From: Comamonadaceae bacterium
Lineage (GTDB): Bacteria; Pseudomonadota; Gammaproteobacteria; Burkholderiales; Burkholderiaceae_C
Length of the DNA: 64,000 nucleotides
Direction of reading: 5' to 3'
Assembly: GCA_027490925.1 (NCBI GenBank)
Contig: JAIXXF010000039.1
Location: 1 to 64,000 of the forward strand
Shown here: positions 54,718-63,524 of the stretch, piece after piece
Layout: every line of letters starts with the position of its first letter
Numbering within the stretch: the first letter of the stretch is position 1
Notes under the pieces: generated by a model
Told to the model about the DNA's origin: nothing
Seen by the model: the letters and a program-made list of their open reading frames with translations, nothing else
Database searches by the model: none
Program-made: the position numbers and the translations under genes

Positions 54718-57012
54718 TCAGTGGGCCAGATCGAACGCAGCGTCTGCTTCGGCCTTGCGGGCCTGAGCGTCATAGAGCCGGAAGTACGCGCCACCCCGCG
54801 CCATGAGTTCGTCATGGGGTCCCACCTCCACAACCCGACCCCTGTCCATGACCACCAAACGGTCGGCTTTTCGCAAAGTGGATAGGCGGTGGGCAATCGC
54901 GATTGTCGTGCGCCCCTGTACAAGGTTGTCCAGCGCCTTTTGAATTTCTTTCTCGGTTTCTGTGTCGACCGATGACGTGGCTTCGTCGAGGATCAGGATG
55001 CGCGGGTCGATCAGCAATGCCCGCGCGATGCTGATGCGCTGGCGCTCGCCACCAGACAGGCCTTGGCCCCGCTCCCCCACCAGCGAGTCATAGCCCAGAG
55101 GAAGGCGCAAGATGAACTCGTGGGCGTGGGCTGCGCGTGCCGCCGCCACGATGTCCTCACGCGTCGCGTCGGGCTTTCCGTACGCGATGTTCTCAGCCAC
55201 AGTGCCAAAGAACAAGAACGGTTCTTGCAACACCAAGCCCACATGGCGTCGGTAGCTCGCGACGCCGAACCGCCGAATATCGGTGCCGTCCACCTTGATG
55301 CTGCCATCGGTCACGTCATAAAAACGGCAGATCAGGTTGACCAGTGTGCTTTTGCCCGACCCGCTGTGTCCCACCAAGCCGATCATTTCGCCCGGCTCGA
55401 TGGTCAGGTCCAGCCCGCGGATGACGGAGCGGTTGCCGTATCGAAAGCCAATGTGGTTCATCTCAATCCGGCCTTGCAGCGACGCCGGTTCTACAGGGTG
55501 TGTTGGCTCTGGAACGTTGGAGACGTGATCCAAAATATCGAAAATGCGTTTGGCGCCAGCGGCGGCTTTTTGCGTCACAGACACAATGCGGCTCATGGAA
55601 TCCAGGCGGGTGTAGAACCGCCCGATGTAGGCCAAGAACGCGGTCAGTACACCAACAGTGATTTGGTCGTGGCTCACCAGCCAAATGCCAAATCCCCAAA
55701 CAACCAACAAGCCCATGTCGGTCAGCAACGAAACGGTTGGCGAGAACAGCGACCATGTTTTGTTGAGGCGGTCGTTGATGGCAAGGTTGTGTGCGTTGGC
55801 GTCGCGGAATCGCTTGGATTCGCGCTTTTCCTGAGCAAAGGCCTTCACCACGCGGATGCCCGGGATGGTGTCGGCCAGAACATTGGTGACTTCGCCCCAA
55901 ACGCGGTCGATTTTTTCAAACCCCGTTCTCAGTCGGTCACGCACGATGTGGATCATCCACGCGATGAAAGGCAGTGGTACCAAGGTGATCAGCGCCAACC
56001 AAGGATTGATCGAGAACAGGATGACCGAGGTCATCGCGATCATCACCACATCGGTTGCGAAATCCAGCGCGTGCAGCGATAAAAACACCGAGATCCGATC
56101 GGTCTCAGACCCAATCCGTGCGATCAGGTCACCGGTTCGTTTGCCGCCGAAATAATCCAGTGACAGGCTCAGCAAATGGTCGAACGCGGCGGTTCGCAGA
56201 TCAGCGGCAATGCGTTCGGAGACCAGAGACAGCAGGTAGGTTCTGGCCCAGCCCAGGGCCCACGCAGTGACCGCTGCACCAAACAGGCCCGCCAGCAGCA
56301 ACGCCACCAGCCCAGGGGGAATATCCTTGCCGTTCTGGTACGGGATCAGTACGTCGTCCATCAGCGGAATGGTCAAATAGGGTGGGATCAGGGTCGCCGC
56401 TGTGGCCGCCATCGTGAGCGCAAAACCCGCGATCAGTTGCTTCTTGTAGGGTCGTGCGAACCGCCACAGACGCAGCAGCACCCAGGTCGACGGCGTATCG
56501 GCTTTCTCTGCCGAGAACTCGTTAGGGTCTTCCGCATCGTCGGCATCACCGCCGCCGTTGGCGGTGTGGTCTTCGTCGCCGGCCGCACGGTCGGCAGCCA
56601 ACCGTTCAAACACCTTGACAAGCTTTAGCACAGGCCCACTCAGCGCGAGGGTGAACCGCCAGCGCCCGAGGCAAGCCGTCTCATCGTGCAACTCCAATGT
56701 GCCAATGCCAGCGTGGTCGGTGTGGTGCAGCGTTTGCCCAGGGGTCAGCTGCCAGCTGGTCCACGAGCCGCCAGGGCCATTGCACGCCAACAGCCGTTGG
56801 TTGGTCAAGACGATGGTCTGGGGTGCAAACCTCAGATTGGCGTCTAGGTCAACCACCAACTCGGTCAACACGTTTTCATGGGCAGTGAGCAGACTGTGCA
56901 GGCCGTTGTCGGCCGGTCTGTGGTGGATCTGGTTCGAATCGACTGAAGGGTGTTGCATGGAAGGCATGTTGGGTGTGTCTGGCGCGGTCACAGGGCCCAC
57001 GTCAGTGGTCAT
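54718..57012 (-). CDS. ABC exporter with N-terminal PH-like domain, cyanophycin-associated
   Basis: A 764-residue ABC half-transporter. An extra N-terminal region of about 180 residues contains a PH-like beta domain (ELVVDLDANLRFAPQTIVLT followed by NQRLLA) and an acidic linker. Six membrane helices (IAGFALTMAATAATLIPPYL onward) and an NBD follow: Walker A VGHSGSGKSTLVNL, signature LSGGERQRISIARALL, Walker B LILDEATSSVDTE, H-loop AHRLSTLRKAD. It is divergent from cyanophycin synthetase genes by 165 nt. Substrate unknown; cyanophycin-derived peptides or arginine are possible. ATG 57012 is chosen over the upstream frame. Confidence 0.86.
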   Translation of the reverse strand: MTTDVGPVTAPDTPNMPSMQHPSVDSNQIHHRPADNGLHSLLTAHENVLTELVVDLDANLRFAPQTIVLTNQRLLACNGPGGSWTSWQLTPGQTLHHTDHAGIGTLELHDETACLGRWRFTLALSGPVLKLVKVFERLAADRAAGDEDHTANGGGDADDAEDPNEFSAEKADTPSTWVLLRLWRFARPYKKQLIAGFALTMAATAATLIPPYLTIPLMDDVLIPYQNGKDIPPGLVALLLAGLFGAAVTAWALGWARTYLLSLVSERIAADLRTAAFDHLLSLSLDYFGGKRTGDLIARIGSETDRISVFLSLHALDFATDVVMIAMTSVILFSINPWLALITLVPLPFIAWMIHIVRDRLRTGFEKIDRVWGEVTNVLADTIPGIRVVKAFAQEKRESKRFRDANAHNLAINDRLNKTWSLFSPTVSLLTDMGLLVVWGFGIWLVSHDQITVGVLTAFLAYIGRFYTRLDSMSRIVSVTQKAAAGAKRIFDILDHVSNVPEPTHPVEPASLQGRIEMNHIGFRYGNRSVIRGLDLTIEPGEMIGLVGHSGSGKSTLVNLICRFYDVTDGSIKVDGTDIRRFGVASYRRHVGLVLQEPFLFFGTVAENIAYGKPDATREDIVAAARAAHAHEFILRLPLGYDSLVGERGQGLSGGERQRISIARALLIDPRILILDEATSSVDTETEKEIQKALDNLVQGRTTIAIAHRLSTLRKADRLVVMDRGRVVEVGPHDELMARGGAYFRLYDAQARKAEADAAFDLAH

Positions 57013-57177
57013 TGAGCGACCGGCTGCACATGAAACGCGCGACGCCACCGGCCTGCTGACCTGACGCCACCATTTTCGCTTAGGCCAGTCCACCAAGACC
57101 TAAAATCGAGCGGGTGAAGGTTAGGCACCTGACCAACACCCCTGTTTCTCACAGCACACGCTTTCCCCATATTGCCC

Positions 57178-59382
57178 ATGAGCACCATTTCTGACATCGC
57201 GTTGCTTCGCGTCAACTACTTGCGCGGTCCCAATATTTGGACCTATCGACCGGTGCTGGAGGTCTGGCTCGATCTGGGTGAGCTGGAAGAGCTGCCGTCT
57301 AACAAACTGCCTGGCTTCACCGAGCGTCTGGTGGCGATGCTACCCGGGTTGAGTGAGCATCACTGTGGTGTGGGCGAGGTGGGTGGATTTCTCCAACGCC
57401 TTGATGGCGGGACTTGGGCAGGTCACATCCTGGAGCATGTGGTCATTGAGCTGCTGAATCTGGCCGGTATGCCCACTGGCTTTGGTCAAACCCGCAGCAC
57501 GTCCCAAACAGGCGTCTACCGCATGGTCTTCCGCGCGCGGGATGAGCAGGTGGCGCGCAAGGCATTGACTCTGGGCCATCGGTTGTTGATGTCGGTGATC
57601 AATCGGGCGCCGTTTGATCTGCCACCCGCCGTTGCCGAATTGCGCCAATGCATCGACGACTGCTACCTTGGCCCCAGTACGGCCTGCATCGTCACTGCTG
57701 CCACCGACCGGGGCATCCCACACATCCGTTTGAACGACGGCAATTTGGTCCAGCTGGGGCACGGTGCGCGGCAACGCCGTATTTGGACTGCTGAAAGTGA
57801 GTTCACCAGCGCCATTGCAGAGGGCATCGCCAGCGACAAAGACCTCACCAAGACGCTGTTGAAGGCATGCGGTGTACCGGTGCCCGATGGGCAGGTGGCC
57901 GACAGCCCCGAACATGCATGGGAGTTGGCGCAGGATATCGGTCTGCCGGTGGTGGTGAAGCCCTCCAATGCGAACCATGGCCGGGGTGTGACATTGGATC
58001 TGACGCGCCAAGAAGACATCGAGGCGGCATGGCGACTGGCCGATCCAGAGGGTCGCGAGGTGTTGGTGGAACGATACATCCGTGGTGAGGAGCATCGCCT
58101 GCTGGTAGTGGGCAACAAGGTAGTGGCCGCCGCCCGCGGCGAGGTGGTCGCCGTCACTGGCAACGGCATTTCCACGGTGGCGGAGTTGATCGAAAGCCAG
58201 GTCAACACCGACCCACGCCGCGGAATCGAGGAGGAGTTTCCCCTCGAGACGATTCAGGTCCACAAAGACGGTGCGGTTCAGCTGGAGTTGAAGCGGCAGG
58301 GCTTGTCGCCTGAGGCGGTGCCTGGGGCTGGCCAGACCGTGGTGATCCAACGCAACGGCAACGTCGCGATCGACTGCACCGATGAGGTCCATGCCGAGGT
58401 GGCCGCCACGGCAGTCTTAGCGGCCCGCGTGGTGGGCCTGGACATCGCGGGCATCGACATGGTGGCGCAAGACATCTCTAGTCCGCTGCACGAGCAGGGT
58501 GGGGCCATCGTCGAGGTGAACGCCGGCCCTGGATTGCTGATGCATCTCAAGCCGGCGGAAGGCGTGCCCCGTCCGGTGGGCCAAGCGATTGCCGACCACC
58601 TGTTTCCTCAAACCGACAACGGCCGCATTCCTATCGTTGGGGTCGCAGGTTCCGAACACACCCACACCATTGCACGATTGATTGCATGGCTCGTGCACCT
58701 GGGTGGCACGTCTGTGGGCTTGGCTTGCAGAGACGGGTTGTATCTGGACAACCGCCGTGTGGACACCGGAAACAACGCGGTCTGGGCGAGCGGCCACCGG
58801 CTGATGATGAACCGCAGCATCTTGGCGGCGGTGATCGAGAACGGCGCCGATTTGGTGCTCCGAGATGGCTTGGCTTACGACCGTTGCCGGGTCGGTGTGG
58901 TGACCGATCTGTCTGGCGCGGAGCGGCTGGGTGAGTTCGACATCACCGAATCCGACCAGTTGGTCAAGGTGCTTAGGACCCAGGTGGACGTGGTGTTGTC
59001 TGACGGCACAGCGGTGCTGAACGCGGCTGACGAGCGCATCGCCGACATGGCCCGCCTGTGTGATGGTGACGTCACCTTGTACGCGGTGGACGGTCAATTA
59101 CCGGCCATGGTGCAACACCGCAGTGAGGGCGGTCGCACGGTCAGTTGGCGCCAGGGTCGGCTGATGCTGGCCAATGGCCCATCTGAAAGCCCGTTGGCGT
59201 TGAGCGACACCGTCTGCGCCTGGTGCGACCAGCCGGAATGGCCAACACGTCTGGCTGTGATCATGCCAGCGGTGGCCGCAGCCTTGGCCATGGACATTTC
59301 CCAGGACCTGATTGCGGTGGGCATTGAAACTTTCGCCTGGTCGGCGACGTCCAGCCAGCGGGTCGTCGTGTCCGCTGTATGA
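57178..59382 (+). CDS. Cyanophycin synthetase paralogue with degenerate Mur-ligase domain (CphA2/CphA'-like)
   Basis: A 734-residue homologue of cyanophycin synthetase. The N-terminal domain and ATP-grasp domain are well kept (GLPVVVKPSNANHGRGVTLD, VLVERYIRGEEHRLLVVGNK, AIVEVNAGPGLLMHLKP). The Mur-ligase half is eroded: the P-loop position reads GSEHTHT (about 491-497) instead of GTNGKTT, and ETARGGILREG is ENGADLVLRDG. It is about 130 residues shorter than its neighbour. CphA2 of cyanobacteria, with one working ATP site, polymerises beta-Asp-Arg dipeptides; a similar role is inferred. ATG 57178. Confidence 0.88.
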   Translation: MSTISDIALLRVNYLRGPNIWTYRPVLEVWLDLGELEELPSNKLPGFTERLVAMLPGLSEHHCGVGEVGGFLQRLDGGTWAGHILEHVVIELLNLAGMPTGFGQTRSTSQTGVYRMVFRARDEQVARKALTLGHRLLMSVINRAPFDLPPAVAELRQCIDDCYLGPSTACIVTAATDRGIPHIRLNDGNLVQLGHGARQRRIWTAESEFTSAIAEGIASDKDLTKTLLKACGVPVPDGQVADSPEHAWELAQDIGLPVVVKPSNANHGRGVTLDLTRQEDIEAAWRLADPEGREVLVERYIRGEEHRLLVVGNKVVAAARGEVVAVTGNGISTVAELIESQVNTDPRRGIEEEFPLETIQVHKDGAVQLELKRQGLSPEAVPGAGQTVVIQRNGNVAIDCTDEVHAEVAATAVLAARVVGLDIAGIDMVAQDISSPLHEQGGAIVEVNAGPGLLMHLKPAEGVPRPVGQAIADHLFPQTDNGRIPIVGVAGSEHTHTIARLIAWLVHLGGTSVGLACRDGLYLDNRRVDTGNNAVWASGHRLMMNRSILAAVIENGADLVLRDGLAYDRCRVGVVTDLSGAERLGEFDITESDQLVKVLRTQVDVVLSDGTAVLNAADERIADMARLCDGDVTLYAVDGQLPAMVQHRSEGGRTVSWRQGRLMLANGPSESPLALSDTVCAWCDQPEWPTRLAVIMPAVAAALAMDISQDLIAVGIETFAWSATSSQRVVVSAV

Positions 59383-59434
59383 ACCCTGCTCCCGTATCCC
59401 ACCCGATTCACCTGTTAACACTCAAGGCTCAAAC

Positions 59435-62032
59435 ATGGAAGTGACCCGCATACGCGCCTTGCGCGGCCCCAACTTGTGGAGCCGCCACACGGCCATCGAG
59501 GCCGTGGTCTCTTGCCCGTTCGGCGAGCGCGCCATGGCCGACTTCGAGGGTTTTGAAACACGCTTGCGAGCTCTGTATCCAGCAGTGGGCGAGCTTCGCC
59601 CGGCGTCGCCCGCCAGCCCGCTCACTTTGGCCCATGTGCTTGAAGCTGCTGCCCTGTCATTGCAGGCGCAGGCTGGTTGCCCGGTGACGTTCAGTCGCAC
59701 CTCGCCGACGACTGAAGACGGCGTGTATCAGGTGGTCGTTCAGTACACCGAGGAAGCTGTGGGTCGCATGGCCGTGCACGCAGCGGTTGAGCTGATTGAA
59801 GCGGCGCTTGCAGGACGGCCGTTCGATTCGGCCAAGGTGGTCGCCGATATGCGCGAACTCGACGAAGACGAGCGTTTGGGTCCCAGCACCGGCTCCATCG
59901 TGGACGCCGCGGTCGCCCGCGGCATCCCGTTTCGCCGTTTGACGCAAGGCAGTTTGGTGCAATTCGGCTGGGGGTCCAAACAGCGGCGCATTCAGGCCGC
60001 CGAAGTCGATGCCACCAGCGCTGTGTCTGAAGCGATTGCGCAGGACAAAGACCTTACCAAGCAGCTCCTGCACGCAGCGGGCGTGCCCGTGCCCCGCGGC
60101 AGGCCCGTCAATAGCGTCGACGACGCTTGGGCTGTGGCCAACGAAGTGGGGTTACCGGTGGTGGTCAAACCCCAAGATGGCAACCAAGGCAAAGGCGTGA
60201 CGGTCAATATCACCACCCGCGAGCAGTTGGAAACGGCATACCGTACCGCCGAAGCCATTGGCCAAGTCATGGTGGAGCGCTTCTTACCCGGTAACGATTA
60301 CCGCATGCTGGTGGTCGGTCACCAGCTGGTCGCAGCTGCTCGCCGCGACCCCCCCAATGTGATCGGCGATGGTGAGCACACGGTGCAGCAGTTGGTGGAA
60401 ATGGTCAACAGCGATCCGCGACGGGGCGATGGGCACGCCACTTCGTTGACAAAAATTCGATTCGACGACATCGCCGTAGCTCGCCTGCACGGTCAGGGCT
60501 TGTTGCCCAGCTCGGTGCCAGAGAAAGGTCGCCGGGTGGTGTTGCGCAACAACGCAAACCTCAGCACCGGTGGCACGGCCACCGACGTCACAGAGGACGT
60601 CCACCCCGAGGTGGCGGCCCGCGCGGTCTCAGCGGCACGGATGATAGGGCTTGATGTTTGCGGCGTGGACATCGTCTGTGAAAGTGTCCTGCGCCCGCTG
60701 GAAGAGCAGCACGGTGGAGTGGTGGAGGTTAACGCGGCACCAGGGTTGCGCATGCACCTGTCGCCATCGTTTGGCAAAGGTCGTCCGGTGGGCGAGGCCA
60801 TCGTCAACAGCATTTTCCCGCCCGGCGACGATGGGCGCATACCAGTGATCGCGGTCACTGGAACCAACGGCAAAACCACCACGGCGCGGCTCATCACGCA
60901 CTTGTTGGCCAGCACTGGCCTCCGTGTGGGCATGACCAACACAGACGGTGTCTACGTCAACGGGAAACAGATCGACAGCGGTGACTGCAGTGGTCCACGA
61001 AGTGCGCGCAATGTACTCATGCACCCCGAAGTGGACGCTGCCGTGTTTGAGACCGCGCGCGGTGGCATCCTGCGCGAGGGTTTGGGTTTTGACCGCTGCC
61101 AAGTGTCGGTGGTGACCAACATCGGTGTGGGCGACCATCTTGGTTTGAACTACATCACTACGGTGGACGAGCTGGCTGTGCTCAAGCGGGTGATTGTTCA
61201 AAACGTTGCGCCCACAGGCTATGCGGTGCTGAACGCAGCCGATCCCATGACGGCTGCGATGGCGAGTGTTTGCCCAGGCGCTGTGATTTACTTCGCGGCC
61301 GACCGCAACCACCCAGTGATGGCCACCCACCGCGCCCAAGGCCACCGCACGGTCTATGTCGATGGCGATGCAGTGATCGCCGCCGACGGTGTACGGCGGG
61401 AACGCTTCCCCCTCAAAGCCATCCCGATTACCCGCAACGGCACCATCGGGTTCCAAGTGGAGAACGTCATGGCCGCGGTCGCCGCCGCGTGGGGCGCAGG
61501 TTTGAGCTGGGAGGCTGTGCGCAGCGGCTTGGCCAGTTTCTTGAACGATGCCGACAACGCCCCAGGGCGTTTCAACGTGATGGACTTCCGCGGCGCCACG
61601 GTGATCGCCGACTATGGCCACAACCCCGACGCCATGCGTGCTTTGGTGTCGGCTGTGGACGCGATGCCAGCCAGACGGCGGATGGTGGTGATCAGCTGCG
61701 CGGGCGACCGGCGCGACCAGGACATCTCCGACCAAACCAAAATCTTGGGTGAGGCGTTCGACAGTGTGGTGCTGTATGAAGACGCTTGCCAGCGCGGCCG
61801 CGCCGATGGCGAGGTGTTCCAGCTCATGCGACAGGGTTTGGCCAATGCACGGCGAGCCAAAGATGTGGTGGAGATCCGAGGAGAGTTCAGCGCCATTGAC
61901 CAAGCCCTGGCGCGTTTGGAGCCAGGCGATTTGTGCTTGGTGTTGGTCGATCAGGTCGAGGAGGCCTTGGCCCACTTGGCACAGCGTTGTTCGGCGGCTG
62001 GCCAGCCCGAGCCAGCAGTGACAACTGGTTAA
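59435..62032 (+). CDS. cphA: Cyanophycin synthetase
   Basis: An 865-residue polymerase that adds Asp to the backbone and Arg to the side chain. N domain (TRIRALRGPNLWSRHTAIEA), ATP-grasp domain (GLPVVVKPQDGNQGKGVTVN, VVEVNAAPGLRMHLSPSFGK) and Mur-ligase domain with intact P-loop AVTGTNGKTTTARLI (about 473-487), ETARGGILREGLGFDRC and NIGVGDHLG, then ADYGHNPDAMRALV. All catalytic parts are present. It lies 52 nt after the degenerate paralogue and is probably co-transcribed. Confidence 0.96.
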   Translation: MEVTRIRALRGPNLWSRHTAIEAVVSCPFGERAMADFEGFETRLRALYPAVGELRPASPASPLTLAHVLEAAALSLQAQAGCPVTFSRTSPTTEDGVYQVVVQYTEEAVGRMAVHAAVELIEAALAGRPFDSAKVVADMRELDEDERLGPSTGSIVDAAVARGIPFRRLTQGSLVQFGWGSKQRRIQAAEVDATSAVSEAIAQDKDLTKQLLHAAGVPVPRGRPVNSVDDAWAVANEVGLPVVVKPQDGNQGKGVTVNITTREQLETAYRTAEAIGQVMVERFLPGNDYRMLVVGHQLVAAARRDPPNVIGDGEHTVQQLVEMVNSDPRRGDGHATSLTKIRFDDIAVARLHGQGLLPSSVPEKGRRVVLRNNANLSTGGTATDVTEDVHPEVAARAVSAARMIGLDVCGVDIVCESVLRPLEEQHGGVVEVNAAPGLRMHLSPSFGKGRPVGEAIVNSIFPPGDDGRIPVIAVTGTNGKTTTARLITHLLASTGLRVGMTNTDGVYVNGKQIDSGDCSGPRSARNVLMHPEVDAAVFETARGGILREGLGFDRCQVSVVTNIGVGDHLGLNYITTVDELAVLKRVIVQNVAPTGYAVLNAADPMTAAMASVCPGAVIYFAADRNHPVMATHRAQGHRTVYVDGDAVIAADGVRRERFPLKAIPITRNGTIGFQVENVMAAVAAAWGAGLSWEAVRSGLASFLNDADNAPGRFNVMDFRGATVIADYGHNPDAMRALVSAVDAMPARRRMVVISCAGDRRDQDISDQTKILGEAFDSVVLYEDACQRGRADGEVFQLMRQGLANARRAKDVVEIRGEFSAIDQALARLEPGDLCLVLVDQVEEALAHLAQRCSAAGQPEPAVTTG

Positions 62033-62041
62033 GATAGGTCA

Positions 62042-62689
62042 ATGCCCAGCTATTCCACGCCTTTTGAGATCCATGTCCATGGCGAAGTGCCCCTGCGCGA
62101 AGACGTGGGCTACCAGCAGCTGCAAGACGCGTTGTCGCCGCTCTGGCGCTATGCGGGTGCCAAGTCGTTGGCCGACGGCGCAGCCAGCAGTTACGAGGAA
62201 GAGCCCGGCATCAAATTTGACCCTCAAGCGCACTTGTTGCGCATTTGTTGGACCGTGCCGGGCAACGACGACTTTCGCCAAGCGGTCGATGAAATGTGCA
62301 TGGCCCTGAACGAATTGGCGCAGAGCGGCGCACCGATTGAAGTCACGTTCTACGACACCGAGTACGACGAAGACGAGGCAGAGGAATCCGGAGAAGAGGG
62401 CGACGGCAGCCGAGATGATTTCGCGATGTATTTCGTGGGCCCAACCCCAGCCGCCATCATGCAAGTGCAACGCGACCTCTTGGTTCAGGATGTGGTCAAC
62501 CTGATGGAGCGCCACTTCGACAACAGCGAGCTGGGTGATGTGGTGGCGGCCGTGGACCAGCTGTTTTCCAAGCGCTACGACGCACTGACCAGTTCCATGC
62601 AGCTGGGTCGGCCCCCGCGCGGCCCAGGTGGGTCGTCTGGCGGTGGAACAGGGCACGGCGGTGGCCGTAAGCCCCGCCACCTACACTGA
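62042..62689 (+). CDS. Conserved hypothetical protein downstream of cphA (DUF6806-like)
   Basis: A 215-residue soluble protein: PFEIHVHGEVPLREDVGYQQ, RYAGAKSLADGAASSYEEEP, VGPTPAAIMQVQRDLLVQDV. An acidic stretch (about 100-122, Glu/Asp-rich) and a Gly/Arg-rich C-terminal tail are notable. I recall it as a burkholderial family named DUF6806, with no known function. It starts 9 nt after cphA. Confidence 0.72.
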   Translation: MPSYSTPFEIHVHGEVPLREDVGYQQLQDALSPLWRYAGAKSLADGAASSYEEEPGIKFDPQAHLLRICWTVPGNDDFRQAVDEMCMALNELAQSGAPIEVTFYDTEYDEDEAEESGEEGDGSRDDFAMYFVGPTPAAIMQVQRDLLVQDVVNLMERHFDNSELGDVVAAVDQLFSKRYDALTSSMQLGRPPRGPGGSSGGGTGHGGGRKPRHLH

Positions 62690-62692
62690 CGG

Positions 62693-63352
62693 TCAACGCC
62701 CGGCAACGGGCTTTTTTTTCGCCTCAGCTTCCGTTGGGGCGAGCCCCAGTCCAGCCAAGTAAGCGTCCATCGCCTGTTGACCGAGTTTCAGCAGGGCAAA
62801 TTCGCCTGGTTCAAGCAGCCAGTTTTGGATCAAACCATCGATCAGCGCGTGCAATCCTTGAGCGGCATGGGTGGCTGGCAATGGCAGCTTCATTCCACGT
62901 TGGCGCGCAGCCTGCGCCAGCGCTTTTCGCGTTTGTTCAATACACAGCCGACGGATGTTCAGGTGGCGTTGCCTAACCGCTTGCAGCTCGTCCACGTACT
63001 CGACCTTGTGCGTGGCCACCGCGAACACCCGGCGTGTGCGCTCGTCGGTTTCGGTTTGCCTCAAGGCGCTCAGCATCGCTTGGCGCATGCCTTGCAGGGC
63101 GTCCTCTGCGGGGTTGGTACCCAGTTGTTGGAAAGTCGCCTCCAGTGGCAGGGTGACCCTCTCCATCATGGCGTTGAACAGATCGGCTTTGTCTTTGAAG
63201 TGCCAATAGATCGCACCCCGGGTGGTCCCCGCTTGTTGAGCGATATCGTTCAGCGTGGTGCGCGACACCCCGTGGGCGTGGAAAACCAGCTCTGCGGCAT
63301 CGAGCAGGGTGTGGCGTGTGGCAAGGGCGTCTTCACGCGTGCGGCGAACCAA
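62693..63352 (-). CDS. TetR/AcrR family repressor of RND efflux
   Basis: A 219-residue TetR-family protein. HTH: TRHTLLDAAELVFHAHGVSR, then TTLNDIAQQAGTTRGAIYWHF, characteristic of AcrR/TtgR-type repressors. The ligand domain covers residues 60-205. TTG 63352 (MVRRTRE) with AGGAG 7-8 nt upstream is the likely start. It is divergent from an AcrA-like adaptor gene with an AcrR-like operator between them. Confidence 0.88.
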   Translation of the reverse strand: MVRRTREDALATRHTLLDAAELVFHAHGVSRTTLNDIAQQAGTTRGAIYWHFKDKADLFNAMMERVTLPLEATFQQLGTNPAEDALQGMRQAMLSALRQTETDERTRRVFAVATHKVEYVDELQAVRQRHLNIRRLCIEQTRKALAQAARQRGMKLPLPATHAAQGLHALIDGLIQNWLLEPGEFALLKLGQQAMDAYLAGLGLAPTEAEAKKKPVAGR

Positions 63353-63412
63353 ATGGGTCTCCTGTGGATGAGTGAGTGGCACCTCGGCTCTGGCTAATAG
63401 GTCCCAACAGTG

Positions 63413-63436
63413 ACTATACATTCATAAATGTATGTA
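63413..63436. promoter_or_regulatory. AcrR-type operator between the repressor and efflux genes
   Basis: TACATTCATAAATGTATGTA (63417-63436) lies in a 24-nt site that matches the E. coli AcrR IR24 operator at 20 of 24 positions as I recall it. It sits between the divergent tetR and adaptor genes. Confidence 0.7.
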
Positions 63437-63524
63437 AACTGTGCTCAGTACAAGGCGCTGCATCACAAATGCGGTGCTTTGCTTCAAATAGTTTGGTCGC
63501 TATCCACACCCATTGAGAACCCGT

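Noticed and set aside
57340-58392. 350-residue reverse-strand frame
   Set aside because: Antisense shadow of the cphA paralogue.
60629-61975. 448-residue reverse-strand frame
   Set aside because: Antisense shadow of cphA.
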